From Pleomorphovibrio marinus (GTDB lineage Bacteria > Bacteroidota > Bacteroidia > Cytophagales > Cyclobacteriaceae), in assembly GCF_003347495.1 (NCBI RefSeq), contig NZ_QCXY01000002.1:682001-746000 (forward strand): a DNA stretch of 64,000 nucleotides, read 5' to 3'. Made by a program: the position numbers and the translations under genes. The notes beneath the pieces are model-generated. The model did not search any database. It was not told where the DNA came from and saw only the letters and a program-made list of their open reading frames with translations. Shown in pieces: positions 34,484 to 44,048 of the stretch. Every line of letters starts with the position of its first letter. Position 1 is the stretch's first letter.

Positions 34484-35434
34484 TCAATTCCCCTCCACAA
34501 AATACTGGTGAATCTCAAAGAGATTGGGATTGGAAGGGTTGACATGGATGTTTACCGCATGCATGTCCCTGTCCCCAAATACCTGCACCTGGGTGAAGTT
34601 GGTCATTACCCTTCTTTCCCCGTCCATCAAGGGTTTGTCCACCTGGAAACGGTGAAAATCACCATATACCAGTAGCACAGGCTTTCCGAACTCGGGAACC
34701 AGTTCCCTCAATAGATTCACGAAGCTCTTGTGCCCATTATTGTCCTCTTGGCTTCTGTAGTTAAGCCCGGCATGCAAACTCAGGACTATTCCTTTATGTC
34801 CACTTTCCTCGGCCTTTTTAAAGCTCTCCCTGAGCCAAAACAGGTTGGCCATCTCCCGCTCGTAAAATTCATCATTTAATGCTTCTGGATCCAACAGCAG
34901 GTTGTTGTTTGACCCTACCACATGTAAGGTGGCGAAAGAGATATCACCTTTGGCCCAGTAGGCATTTTCCACAAACTTCTCGAAACCCTCGTACTCGTTT
35001 TGGAAAGTCAGCTCCATGGGATTTGCACCTAAACTTTTACCACTGCTGAAAAACAGAGTACGTAGTTTATCCAGCCGTTCCTCTGGATCATATTCCCCAC
35101 AGGCCTCCCTATGGCAGTCCGTCCACTCGTTATCCCCGGGGGTATAAATTAAGGGTTGTTCGAATGTTTGAAAATATTCGTGTATTTTTTCAAAATACTC
35201 ATCGGTGCAAGGAGTGCTACCGGATTTGATGTCACCTACATGTAGGGTGAAGGCAGGTTTCTCGCCATTGATGTCCCTAATCATATTTTCGAACCTCCCG
35301 AAATCTTCCGGAAGGTGATAGGGGACATCCCCTATAGCCATAAAAGAAAACTCCTCTCCTTGCCTTGGCTCCTGGCAAGCCCATAAAAACCAACAGAGCA
35401 ATAAAGGTAATATTAACAGCTTGGGCTTAATCAT
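34484..35434 (-). CDS. calcineurin-like metallophosphoesterase lipoprotein
   Basis: This 316-residue protein has a lipoprotein signal (lipobox LWAC at about 17-20). The body is a metallophosphoesterase fold: FSFMAIGDVPYH (metal-binding aspartate), HVGDIKSGSTPCTDEYFEKI, PGDNEWTDCHR (the GDNE/GDxxH-type motif), VLSLHAGLNYRS and LVYGDFHRFQVDKP. It probably hydrolyses a phosphate ester at the cell surface; the substrate is unknown. Its start overlaps the end of the FAD/Fe-S dehydrogenase gene by 8 bases, so it is the second gene of that operon. Confidence 0.85.
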   Translation of the reverse strand: MIKPKLLILPLLLCWFLWACQEPRQGEEFSFMAIGDVPYHLPEDFGRFENMIRDINGEKPAFTLHVGDIKSGSTPCTDEYFEKIHEYFQTFEQPLIYTPGDNEWTDCHREACGEYDPEERLDKLRTLFFSSGKSLGANPMELTFQNEYEGFEKFVENAYWAKGDISFATLHVVGSNNNLLLDPEALNDEFYEREMANLFWLRESFKKAEESGHKGIVLSLHAGLNYRSQEDNNGHKSFVNLLRELVPEFGKPVLLVYGDFHRFQVDKPLMDGERRVMTNFTQVQVFGDRDMHAVNIHVNPSNPNLFEIHQYFVEGN

Positions 35435-38327
35435 TTTCCGTTATTTTTTCCACTTCCACCAATTCTATCCAGTGTTTGGCCTGATGTCCTGTGAAGTGTG
35501 CGATCTGATGCCTACAACTAAAACCGTTTGCAGCAACTTCTGCCCCAGGTTCCAGCGCCCTTACTGCGGGAAAAAGAATTTCTTCACCTATTTTCTGGGA
35601 GATTCCATAATGCTCCTTTTCGTAGCCAAAAGAACCTGCCATTCCACAGCAACCCGAAGGAATTTCATGCACCTTTTCCCCCTGCTCACCTAGACATTTC
35701 TTCATAGCCCCTGTACCGTAAAGTGCTTTTTGATGGCAATGACCATGGATATGAAGTTTATCGGTGCTGGAATTAATTTTCACTTTTATCTCTCCGGCCG
35801 CCATTTCCTTGTCCAGAAAAACATCTATCATCATTACGTTTTCCTTTAGCAGCCTGCCTGTTTGCTCGTCCTCCAGCAGATCTGGGAAATCGTCATTCAA
35901 GGCTGAGGCACAGCTGGGTTCACAGACCACCACTTTTAGCCCCTGTTGAATGTAGAAAAGAAGCTGATCTACGGTGGATTGCCCTTCTTTCTTGGCCTCC
36001 CTCAGAAAGCCATGGGAAATCTTTGGCCTTTGACAACAACCTACATTGGCAAGTATCACTTCGTATCCACATGCATTTAATACCCGAAGTGCAGCTTTTC
36101 CAATTTGGGGTTCGTGGAAATTGAGGTAAGTGTCCGCAAACAAGACCACCTTTTTTCCAGTCGCCGGATTTTTGTCTCTGTTTTTTTCAAACCAACGGAA
36201 AAAGGGCTCCTTAGCGTAGGGAGGGAGGGTTCTCCTAGCGTCAAACCCGGAGGCCTTTTCCATGGATTTTTTAAATATTCCAGAGCCTTGAATACCATTG
36301 ATGAAGCCTGCCATTTTTCCTGAGAAACGCTTGGCAGCCTTGGACGAATCCCTGATCAACTTGTCCCTTAGGCTTGGGCTGTGCTTGTCGTAATACAACT
36401 GCATTACGTCGCTTTTCATCTTGGCCATATCCACGTTGCTCGGGCATTCGGATTTACAGGCCTTACAGCTTAGGCACAGTGCCAAGGTTTCCTGGAGTCT
36501 ATCACTGGCCAACCCCCCGTGATTGAGTTGCCCAGACATGGCCATTCGCAAGGCATTTGCCCTGCCCCTGGTGGAATGCTCCTCATCCCGGGTGGCCTTA
36601 AAGCTAGGACACATAGTACCACCCAAAAGTTTACGGCATTCCCCAACCCCCGTGCACATGTGCACGGATTCCTGGAAACTCTGCTCGTTGCGGTACTGAA
36701 AAACCGTTGGCACGGAATCGTCTTTATAGGCGGCACCATACCTTAGGTTATGCTCTATGGTCTGTGCTTCTACTATCTTTCCGGGATTCATAAGGTTTTC
36801 AGGGTCAAAGAGCCTTTTCACCTGGATAAAAGCCTGATATAGCTCCTTGCCGAAAAACCTTTCGTTGAAGGCACTTCTGACCAGACCGTCTCCATGCTCC
36901 CCACTCCAGGAACCCCCATATTCCATCACAAGCTCAAAGGTGTCTTCGGCGATATTTTTGAGTTTTTCTATGTCTTCGGGCTGCCTAAGGTCCAGGATTG
37001 GACGCACGTGTATGACTCCCACACTTACGTGCGCGTACATGGATACATCCGCGCCGTGCTTTTTGCAGATCTGCAAAGTGCGGTCTATGTATTCCTTCAG
37101 CTTTAGGGTGGGAATGGCGGCATCCTCGATAAAAGGAAGCGGTTTTTTCTTTCCTTTAATCCCCAACATCAAGCCCAAACCTTTTTTTCTCACTACCCAA
37201 ACATCCTCATAAGCTTCCCCTTGGGGAAACAAAGGATAGGCATATCCTAAGCCCTGTTCCTGCAAGTCCTTTATCATTGCTGTGGGCCTGTCCATTACAT
37301 CCTCCATAGTTTCCCCATAAAATTCCACGATAAGGATGGCCTCTGGATTTCCGGCGATAAAGTGGCAGTGTCTTTTTGTGATGAGGTTTTCCCTGCTGAG
37401 ATCCACCACAATTTTGTCCAATATCTCCACTGCGGAGGGATTATACTTCAAAATAGGAGTTACCGAGCCAATGGCCTCCAGTAAATCCGCAAAGTGAACC
37501 ACACACACGGATTTATAGGTGGGCAGCGGCTCCAGGTTCAGTTTCAGCTCTAATGTGGTGGCCAATGTACCCTCACTTCCGGTGATGAGCTTAGCCAGGT
37601 TCCAGGTCTCGGTATGGATAAACTCGTCCAGGTTGTATCCTCCCACCCTGCGCATCACCTTAGGGAATTTTTGGTCGATTAGTGTCTTTTTTTCTTGTAT
37701 CAGGGATTTGAAACTGCTGTAAATTTCTCCCTCACGATCGGATTGTTGGCATTTCCCTTCGTACTCTTCTGGACTTAGCGGGCCAAGGGTAAGCTCTGTA
37801 CCATCTGCTAGCAGCACCTTGGCCTCAAGGATATGGTCCACGGTTTTGCCGTAGATGATGCTTTTGGTGCCGGATGAGTTATTGCCTACCATCCCCCCTA
37901 CATTGGCGCGGCTGCTGGTGGCGGGATCCACGGGAAAATGTAGGCCTAGAGGGGCAAGTTCATCGTTCAGGACGTCTCTGACCTTGCCGGGTTGAACCCT
38001 AACCCATTTTTCCTCTGTATTTACCTCCAGGGTTTGGTTCATGTATTTGGAAAAGTCCAGGATGATGGACTCCCCCACAGTTTGCCCAGCCAGACTCGTT
38101 CCCCCACCCCTAGGTAGAATGGTAACCCCGTGCTTCCTGGCCAATTGAATGGCCTTTTTCACGTCACTTTCATCTTTTGGAAGTACTACGGCCAGTGGCT
38201 TGATTTGGTAAATGCTGGCATCCGTGCTGTACATGCCCAAGGAATAGGCATCGGTGAGTACATCTCCTTGAATTTGTTCGGAAAGGGTTTCGGCTATAGG
38301 TTGGATATCTTGTTTTATTTGGGACAT
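35427..38327 (-). CDS. YdiJ-type FAD-linked 2-hydroxyacid dehydrogenase with Fe-S domain
   Basis: This 966-residue enzyme joins a FAD-binding PCMH-type domain (about 40-270; PRGGGTSLAGQTVGESIILD and ATSSRANVGGMVGNNSSGTK) and a C-terminal FAD-oxidase lobe (to about 540). A 4Fe-4S domain carries CLSCKACKSECP near 617-628, and two cysteine-rich CCG blocks (NVGCCQRPKISHG, SGCCGMAGSFGYE) follow. The layout is that of YdiJ, which oxidises D-2-hydroxyglutarate, and of related D-lactate dehydrogenases; the quinone or other acceptor is unknown. The ATG at 38327 is preferred, because an upstream TTG (38363) lies inside the -7 promoter box. It is followed by the phosphoesterase gene in the same operon. 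Confidence 0.9.
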   Translation of the reverse strand: MSQIKQDIQPIAETLSEQIQGDVLTDAYSLGMYSTDASIYQIKPLAVVLPKDESDVKKAIQLARKHGVTILPRGGGTSLAGQTVGESIILDFSKYMNQTLEVNTEEKWVRVQPGKVRDVLNDELAPLGLHFPVDPATSSRANVGGMVGNNSSGTKSIIYGKTVDHILEAKVLLADGTELTLGPLSPEEYEGKCQQSDREGEIYSSFKSLIQEKKTLIDQKFPKVMRRVGGYNLDEFIHTETWNLAKLITGSEGTLATTLELKLNLEPLPTYKSVCVVHFADLLEAIGSVTPILKYNPSAVEILDKIVVDLSRENLITKRHCHFIAGNPEAILIVEFYGETMEDVMDRPTAMIKDLQEQGLGYAYPLFPQGEAYEDVWVVRKKGLGLMLGIKGKKKPLPFIEDAAIPTLKLKEYIDRTLQICKKHGADVSMYAHVSVGVIHVRPILDLRQPEDIEKLKNIAEDTFELVMEYGGSWSGEHGDGLVRSAFNERFFGKELYQAFIQVKRLFDPENLMNPGKIVEAQTIEHNLRYGAAYKDDSVPTVFQYRNEQSFQESVHMCTGVGECRKLLGGTMCPSFKATRDEEHSTRGRANALRMAMSGQLNHGGLASDRLQETLALCLSCKACKSECPSNVDMAKMKSDVMQLYYDKHSPSLRDKLIRDSSKAAKRFSGKMAGFINGIQGSGIFKKSMEKASGFDARRTLPPYAKEPFFRWFEKNRDKNPATGKKVVLFADTYLNFHEPQIGKAALRVLNACGYEVILANVGCCQRPKISHGFLREAKKEGQSTVDQLLFYIQQGLKVVVCEPSCASALNDDFPDLLEDEQTGRLLKENVMMIDVFLDKEMAAGEIKVKINSSTDKLHIHGHCHQKALYGTGAMKKCLGEQGEKVHEIPSGCCGMAGSFGYEKEHYGISQKIGEEILFPAVRALEPGAEVAANGFSCRHQIAHFTGHQAKHWIELVEVEKITEND

Positions 38328-38360
38328 GGGTTTTTGGTTTATTATCTTATCGACTATATC

Positions 38361-38393
38361 CAAAGATATTGTTTTTTATGCCTGATTTGCAAA
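38361..38393 (-). promoter_or_regulatory. promoter of the YdiJ-type dehydrogenase operon
   Basis: On the minus strand TTTG (38390-38393) and TATCTTTG (38361-38368) are 21 bases apart, matching the Bacteroidota promoter. The predicted transcript starts near 38354, 27 bases before the ATG at 38327. Confidence 0.6.
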
Positions 38394-38542
38394 ATCTCCT
38401 TCACCCAATCCTTATAATTTCTATTTTTGGTGTAAAAGATGTTTGATTTCGTAAAGGCATATCGTATTTTGTCACGATTCAAAAAAAAACATCTGGCTTT
38501 GCCCTCATCTGCTTGCATAGTCAGTTAAACCCATGTACTACA

Positions 38543-39841
38543 ATGTCAAATCAATTTTCATTTCCAAATAGAAGGTCCTTTATCAAATCCACGGGGACTG
38601 CACTGCTTGGTTCTGCTTTTATTCCCCTTGCGGTGGGATCACCAAAACCGTTACGGAGGGAACCCCTAAAGGTGGGATTAATTGGTTGTGGGGGACGTGG
38701 CACCGGAGCGGCTGCCCAAGCCCTGAAGGCTGACCCGGACGCAGTCTTAACTTGCATGGCCGATGCTTTCGAAGATTATCTCGAGGAGTCCTATCAATCC
38801 TTAATAAAGATAAACCCTGAAAGGGTAAAAGTGGATCAAGCGCAAAAATTTGTGGGTTTTGACGGTTTCCAAAAGGTGATAGATGCAGACGTAGATGTGG
38901 TAATACTTACCACTCCACCAGCCTTTCGCCCCAGTCATTTTAAGGCTGCGGTGGATGCCGGAAAACATGTCTTCTGTGAAAAGCCGGTGGCCGTAGATGC
39001 CCCTGGCGTAAGGAGTGTCTTGGAAACTGCCAAAAAGGCAAAAGAAAAGAACTTATCCGTGGTTTCGGGTTTTACTTTCCGGTACGATTTTCCCAAAAGG
39101 GCGCTGTTTAAGCGCATCCAGGATGGGGATATTGGAGAAGTAAGAAGCGTATATACGGTACGGAATGGCGGAGGGCTGTGGTCCAAACCCAGGCAGGACA
39201 ACTGGAAAGAAATGGAATACCAACTCCGAAACTGGTACTATTACGACTGGCTTTCAGGTGATTATCTTGTGGAAATGATGGTGCACAGCCTGGACATGAT
39301 GTCTTGGGCTCTTGGCGATAAGCTGCCCCTAAGTGCCACAGGCACCGGAGGCAGGCAGTCCAGGACTGAAGCTATATTCGGAAACATTTATGACCACTTT
39401 GCCATTGAATACGATTATGGTGACCATATTAAGGGGTTTCACCATAGCCGCCAACAAAAAGGATGCTCCAACGCCAATAGGTTGGAGGTTACAGGACGGG
39501 AAGGCAATGCAGTGGTGGATATTGGAAAAAGGATTCATTCCACCTATGGCAAGCACGATTGGAGCTATGATGGGGAATCCAACAATCCCTATGAAACCCA
39601 ACACGAAGAATTGTTTCAGGCCATACGTTCCGGAAAGCCTATGAATGAGGGAGAGTTGATGGGAAATAGTACCATGCTGGCAGTGCTAGGAAGAATGGTT
39701 GGTTATAGCGGGCAAACCATCACCTGGGAGGAAGCCCTAAATTCCAACCAAACCCTTGGTCCTAAGCCTGAAGAATACCATTGGGACCTCCAATGGCCGG
39801 TGCCACCTGTTGCCATTCCCGGGGTTACCAAAGTTGTATAA
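38543..39841 (+). CDS. Gfo/Idh/MocA-family oxidoreductase with Tat signal
   Basis: This 432-residue NAD(P)-dependent oxidoreductase has a twin-arginine-type signal NRRSFIKSTGTALLGSAFIP at about 8-27, so it is exported folded. The Rossmann motif VGLIGCGGRGTGAA lies at about 43-56 and the family motif CEKPVAVD at about 145-152. The substrate domain includes GDYLVEMMVHSLDMMSW. Exported enzymes of this type often oxidise sugars, including 3-keto sugar chemistry together with DUF1080 proteins, one of which is the next gene (the start follows the stop with no gap). The start at 38543 is chosen to fit the Tat signal; an in-frame ATG at 38513 would add 10 residues. Confidence 0.9.
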   Translation: MSNQFSFPNRRSFIKSTGTALLGSAFIPLAVGSPKPLRREPLKVGLIGCGGRGTGAAAQALKADPDAVLTCMADAFEDYLEESYQSLIKINPERVKVDQAQKFVGFDGFQKVIDADVDVVILTTPPAFRPSHFKAAVDAGKHVFCEKPVAVDAPGVRSVLETAKKAKEKNLSVVSGFTFRYDFPKRALFKRIQDGDIGEVRSVYTVRNGGGLWSKPRQDNWKEMEYQLRNWYYYDWLSGDYLVEMMVHSLDMMSWALGDKLPLSATGTGGRQSRTEAIFGNIYDHFAIEYDYGDHIKGFHHSRQQKGCSNANRLEVTGREGNAVVDIGKRIHSTYGKHDWSYDGESNNPYETQHEELFQAIRSGKPMNEGELMGNSTMLAVLGRMVGYSGQTITWEEALNSNQTLGPKPEEYHWDLQWPVPPVAIPGVTKVV

Positions 39842-40630
39842 ATGATAGACCTCAGACTAAAAATGTATATAGATTTAAATAAAGTGGGCCTGGGAGTATT
39901 GGCTTTTCTATGGATGGTCAGCTTTTCAGCCAAGGGTCAGGAATACCTCTTTGAGTTCGGCAATGAGCAGGACTTAGGTACTCTAATAAAAGGGGAAAGC
40001 GTGGAGACCGCACCAATCAAGTGGTACAATGTGAATACCGAGGAAGATACCTGGAGATTCGAAGGGGACAAACTGGTCTGCGAAGGCTTGCCCATAGGAG
40101 TGATCCGTTCGGAGAAGCAATATGAAAATTTTGTCATGTACATAGAATGGAGTCATCAGGAGGCAGGAGGCAATTCCGGGACTTTTGTATGGAGCAGTGC
40201 TGTGCCTGGAGGCAACAGGCTACCCGATGGGGTAGAAGTACAGATGCTGGAATTGGACTGGGTGAACCAGAACAAAAACGATAAAGGTGAACTGCCACCC
40301 ATAGCCTATGTGCATGGAGAACTTTTCGGGGTAGGGGGAGTGGAAACCATTCCGGACAATCCCAGGGGAACCAGAAGTAAATCCATCGAAAACCGCTGTC
40401 TGGGAAAGGGCGAATGGAACACCTATGTGGTGGTATGCGTGGATGGCGTCATCAAACTCTCCGTAAATGGCAAATTCGTTAATGGCATCCGAAATGCCTC
40501 CCAGAAAAAAGGGTATATCTGCCTGGAATCGGAAGGAGCCCCCATACATTTTAGGAACATGACCATCACCGAGCTTCCTCCAGGGGTTACCAGTGCGGAT
40601 CAAATAGCCCCTTTGCTTTCAAACCAATGA
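39842..40630 (+). CDS. DUF1080 (3-keto-disaccharide hydrolase-like) secreted protein
   Basis: This 262-residue protein has a signal peptide. An alternative ATG at 39863 ([17 protein letters not shown]) gives a more usual signal length. The body is a concanavalin-like DUF1080 domain: [20 protein letters not shown], the [17 protein letters not shown] block, [34 protein letters not shown] and [15 protein letters not shown]. Members are linked to cleavage of 3-keto sugars. It begins directly after the Gfo/Idh stop codon. Together the two could oxidise and cleave a disaccharide or glycoside in the periplasm. Confidence 0.88.
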   Translation: MIDLRLKMYIDLNKVGLGVLAFLWMVSFSAKGQEYLFEFGNEQDLGTLIKGESVETAPIKWYNVNTEEDTWRFEGDKLVCEGLPIGVIRSEKQYENFVMYIEWSHQEAGGNSGTFVWSSAVPGGNRLPDGVEVQMLELDWVNQNKNDKGELPPIAYVHGELFGVGGVETIPDNPRGTRSKSIENRCLGKGEWNTYVVVCVDGVIKLSVNGKFVNGIRNASQKKGYICLESEGAPIHFRNMTITELPPGVTSADQIAPLLSNQ

Positions 40631-40640
40631 TAGGAATACC

Positions 40641-41510
40641 ATGACTAAGGATTTGTCAAAGATTCACCGACTGATCGGGGATCTGTTTCAATGGCCACAA
40701 AGTGACCAAGAATGGGATAAATACAAACTCAGTGAAGAGCAGATATCCTTTTTTAAGGAAAATGGTTATTTGGCCAACGTGAAACTATTGGAGCCCTGGC
40801 AAGTAGATCGTTTGAATGAAGAATTAAGCGAACTGCTGGATCCCACTTACCAGGGTAGCGAACTGTTCTATGAATTTAATTCCAACGAGTCTTCGGACCC
40901 CAACGCAGTCTTGTTCCACTCCTTGGGTCATTGGCGTATCAAGGAGGGGTTTCATGATATACTCTGGAATCCCGCTTTTGTGATGGCAGCAAGCCAATTA
41001 TTGGGCAATCAGCCTGTAAGGTTTTGGCATGATCAGCTTTTTTGCAAGCCGGCCCATCACGGAGGGGTAGTAGCCTGGCATCAGGACTACTCTTATTGGA
41101 CCAGAACTGTTCCCATGCAGCACCTAACCTGCTGGGTGGGGCTAGACGATGCCTCAGTGGAGAATGGATGTATCTATTATGTACCCAAAAGTCACGAATG
41201 GGGATTGCTGGATAAACCCGAGTTAGCCGGGGAAATGGAGGGACTTATGGAATCCCTTACAGAGGAACAAAAACGGGCTTTCAAGCCAGTTCCCATAGAG
41301 ATGGAAAGGGGGTATGCCACCTTTCACCATCCCCTTACCGTGCATGGTTCCTATGAGAACAAATCCCCAATGTCCAGGAGGGCTTTTGTCCTGAATGTGT
41401 TTGCAGATGGCACGGAATCCAACACGGATGGGGAATTGTTGGCCGGGGTGCCGATAATTACCAAGGGTAATAAAATGGAAGGGCAGTTTTTCCCTCTTTT
41501 GATGGATTAA
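40641..41510 (+). CDS. phytanoyl-CoA dioxygenase family (PhyH) protein
   Basis: This 289-residue Fe(II)/2-oxoglutarate-dependent oxygenase has iron ligands H147-x-D149 (AWHQDYSYW) and H235 (LTVHGSYEN), with a 2-oxoglutarate-binding arginine at about 246-247 (SRRAFVLN). There is no signal peptide, so it is cytoplasmic. Enzymes of this type hydroxylate small molecules, and many bacterial ones act on secondary metabolites or methylated compounds. It starts 10 bases after the DUF1080 gene, and a serine hydrolase gene follows 2 bases on, so all four genes form one operon. The substrate is unknown. Confidence 0.88.
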   Translation: MTKDLSKIHRLIGDLFQWPQSDQEWDKYKLSEEQISFFKENGYLANVKLLEPWQVDRLNEELSELLDPTYQGSELFYEFNSNESSDPNAVLFHSLGHWRIKEGFHDILWNPAFVMAASQLLGNQPVRFWHDQLFCKPAHHGGVVAWHQDYSYWTRTVPMQHLTCWVGLDDASVENGCIYYVPKSHEWGLLDKPELAGEMEGLMESLTEEQKRAFKPVPIEMERGYATFHHPLTVHGSYENKSPMSRRAFVLNVFADGTESNTDGELLAGVPIITKGNKMEGQFFPLLMD

Positions 41511-41512
41511 GG

Positions 41513-42385
41513 ATGCTTAAATTTCCTTTTTATCCATCCTTATTTTCCCTTGCTCATTTCGGTGTGTTATGCATTTCTCTACTTCTTACTTCAGTTACAC
41601 TTTCAACTGCCCAGCATTCCAAACTAAAGCAGTTCTTAAAGGCCTTGCCCGAGGAAATCGAGGTGTCCTTACAGGTAAACAAGGAAGATGAATCCCTATT
41701 GTATGCCCAAAATGAAAACAAACAAATCCCCTCTGCAAGTATCATAAAGGTGCCTATACTTATTTTTCTTTTTATGGAAGTGGATAAGGGATCCTTGGAT
41801 TTGGATGAAAAGGTGGTATTGGAAGAAAAGGACAAGGTGGGAGGGGCAGGCATGCTAAGGGAAAACCCGGATGGCTCCAGTTTCACCTGGAGATATTTGG
41901 CCACAGAGATGATAAGAATAAGTGATAATACCGCTACCAATATGCTAATCAATAGGCTGGGTAGGACAAGGATTCAAACCTGGCTAGAAGAGGAGGGGTT
42001 TAAGCACACAATTCTAGATCGATTGATGATGGATTTTGAAGCTATCGCAGAGGGCAGGCAGAATTTCACAAGTCCCAATGACACCAACCGGCTTTTTATG
42101 GGATTATACAATGGACAATGGCTCACCGAAAATAGCAAGGTAGAAGCTTTGTTTATGCTGAAAAACTGTGCGGATAATACCTGTATTCCCGGGCAGTTGC
42201 CTCCAGGAGTTGAAATTGCCCACAAAACAGGAACCTTGGATTATGTGCGAGGGGATGCAGGAATTGTCTTTGGCACCTCGCCAATTTTCCTTTCCGTGTT
42301 TGTGGAGGGGTTTAAGGAGCTCACCGAGGCCGAGAGCATCATAGCTGAGATCAGCAGGATAGTATTTGAGGAGCTGGAGGAGTAA
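41513..42385 (+). CDS. class A beta-lactamase-like serine hydrolase, secreted
   Basis: This 290-residue exported protein has a signal peptide (about 1-33, ending STAQ). The serine-hydrolase motifs are S76-I-I-K79 (SASIIK), S137-D-N139 and K238-T-G240. The omega-loop region is DRLMMDFEAIAEGRQNFTSP, which lacks the ExxLN motif of true class A beta-lactamases. Similar proteins are therefore annotated simply as serine hydrolases and may act on peptides or esters. It is the last gene of the Gfo/Idh-DUF1080-PhyH operon. Its presence suggests that a bond in the same substrate is hydrolysed, but this is inference. Confidence 0.83.
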   Translation: MLKFPFYPSLFSLAHFGVLCISLLLTSVTLSTAQHSKLKQFLKALPEEIEVSLQVNKEDESLLYAQNENKQIPSASIIKVPILIFLFMEVDKGSLDLDEKVVLEEKDKVGGAGMLRENPDGSSFTWRYLATEMIRISDNTATNMLINRLGRTRIQTWLEEEGFKHTILDRLMMDFEAIAEGRQNFTSPNDTNRLFMGLYNGQWLTENSKVEALFMLKNCADNTCIPGQLPPGVEIAHKTGTLDYVRGDAGIVFGTSPIFLSVFVEGFKELTEAESIIAEISRIVFEELEE

Positions 42386-42701
42386 AGGTTTTCATAGCCG
42401 ATTTTTGGGGCTTTTTTCCCGTGGATTTTATAGAGCGGAAATTTTATAAAGATGTTGGCAAAAATGGGAATCCCCACTTCGATGAGGAAAACTCTTTTGT
42501 AAAAGGGACTTGCCCTGGAAGCCCGTAGTGCTACCCGCATCATTGATGAGGTAAGCATATCGTAAAACTTTTGTAGGAAAACCGCACTTTTGGCCATTGT
42601 TCCGGTACGGTGAAAGGGGTAAGAGGATTTGGAGACCGTTTTCCAATCCCTACGGAAAGGGGAAAAAGGATATTCCATCAATCAGGTGGGGAGAAAAAGG
42701 C
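42386..42701. other. 316-base interval between convergent genes, unclassified coding-like traces
   Basis: Intervening DNA between the serine hydrolase and the haloperoxidase-like gene. A minus-strand frame (starting MMEYPFSPFRRDWKT at 42681) is open through the interval but continues antisense into the serine hydrolase. The plus strand shows broken coding-like segments (LALEARSATRIIDEVS, EDLETVFQSLRKGEKGYSIN) interrupted by several stops. Neither was recognised. It could be a decayed gene. Confidence 0.35.
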
Positions 42702-44048
42702 CTATTGACCGGCAAACTGCCAGTCTTGTGCATGGATCTTGTCTAAAATGTTATCGGCAATCTTGTCCCCTTGTTTAACCCCCTCCTCTATGGCGTCCCT
42801 AAAATGGATTCCCCCATACAACCTAGAGATTGCTGCTTCTTCGGAGGCCTGTAAAAAAGACTCGAAGGCTCTTTCGGGAAGGCCAAAATAAACTTCTGAA
42901 GTATCTATGAAATCGAAGTTTTCTCCGAAATAGGCGGTTAGGATCCTGGCACTTATCCGTGATATTACACTATGGCCAGAGGTGTATTCCGGAAATGGTG
43001 GGGTTTGAAGTGGGGGTTGCCAGGCAGGGTCCAGGTGTTTGTTAATGGCGGTGATTGGCCTTATCCTGTCGCTGTGGTATTTTTCCTTCCAGCAGTTTAT
43101 AAAGCCATCGTGAAGTCCCATGGCCACCATAGTGTGGATCCTTATGGCTTCTCTCAAAGACAGCCCCGCTTTTTGGGCTGCTATTCCCGTAATGCCTATC
43201 CAGTGGCCCCCGGGAGAGATTTTTTTGTGCCCAATTGCCATGTGGCCGCTGTAACTTACGTGGAAGGGGTTGCAATCCCAGAAATTCGCAACCAGAAGTT
43301 GTTCCTCATCTAAGTTGTTTACGGTTTCGAATACTTCTAGAAGTTGTGTGTGAAAACTGCTGCCTTCTTCCATATCAAATGGGGCGGGGGGACGAGGAAT
43401 ATATTTTTCTTGTTTTTCGGTAAAAAAAGGCCTTATTGTCCGCCATTCCGGATCGATTGCTGCCATATAGGAAGGAGGAGTGGGGTACCATCTCCCTTCT
43501 TCTTTGATGTTTGGGCTGTACCTTTTTAGGGTGCTGAGTTTGTTGTATCCATCGGAGGAGGCGTACTTGACCACCTGTGCAGCCATCTCTTGGGAATAAG
43601 CAATTTGGGCGTTTAGTTCTCTCTTTTTTAGGATTTTCCCCTTGAGAAATTGAGTGATTAGTTCATCCTGTACAGCTTCCAGCCTCATCCCGGAGGGCAT
43701 GATTTTTTTACCAATTTCCAGCATGCCATACATGCTACAGAAAGCCGGATTTAGATTTTCCTTAGTTCTGCCCACAGGCTCAGGGCTAAAAGGATGGATA
43801 AAGTAATCAAAAAGCGGTGCTTGGTGCTGTGGTTCTGCCAAATCCTCATAAATCACATGGGCACCCAAGAGGATGTAGGAATAAAACCTTGCCGCACCGG
43901 TAGGGGAAGCCACATCGGAAACCATGACCTCCGTGGCTGAAAAAAGATGATCCAAAAATTGATCCAGGTGTTTGTCTGTATTTGTCCCTGGACCCGCGGC
44001 ACTGACTAGGAATATCGAGCAAAGGATTATTATACAGGCTTTTTTCAT
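42702..44048 (-). CDS. secreted vanadium-dependent haloperoxidase / PAP2-like phosphatase
   Basis: This 448-residue protein has a signal peptide (MKKACIIILCSIFLVSAAG). The C-terminal PAP2/haloperoxidase core (about 285-445) has KEKYHSDRIRPITAIN, FPEYTSGHSVISR and SRLYGGIHFRDAIEEG, which supply the conserved arginine, Ser-Gly-His and Arg-(x)n-His residues that bind vanadate or phosphate. Proteins of this size and type are vanadium haloperoxidases or acid phosphatases, and sequence alone does not decide which. The start ATG at 44048 is chosen for the signal peptide. That ATG and its leader are the end of repeat array 3. Confidence 0.85.
   Translation of the reverse strand: MKKACIIILCSIFLVSAAGPGTNTDKHLDQFLDHLFSATEVMVSDVASPTGAARFYSYILLGAHVIYEDLAEPQHQAPLFDYFIHPFSPEPVGRTKENLNPAFCSMYGMLEIGKKIMPSGMRLEAVQDELITQFLKGKILKKRELNAQIAYSQEMAAQVVKYASSDGYNKLSTLKRYSPNIKEEGRWYPTPPSYMAAIDPEWRTIRPFFTEKQEKYIPRPPAPFDMEEGSSFHTQLLEVFETVNNLDEEQLLVANFWDCNPFHVSYSGHMAIGHKKISPGGHWIGITGIAAQKAGLSLREAIRIHTMVAMGLHDGFINCWKEKYHSDRIRPITAINKHLDPAWQPPLQTPPFPEYTSGHSVISRISARILTAYFGENFDFIDTSEVYFGLPERAFESFLQASEEAAISRLYGGIHFRDAIEEGVKQGDKIADNILDKIHAQDWQFAGQ

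Noticed and set aside
41513-42385. True class A beta-lactamase
   Set aside because: S-x-x-K, SDN and KTG are present but the ExxLN omega-loop motif is missing, so it is called a serine hydrolase of that fold.
42241-42681. 146-codon minus-strand frame next to the haloperoxidase-like gene
   Set aside because: About a third is antisense to the serine hydrolase and no family resemblance was seen; kept only as a note in the interval 42386-42701.
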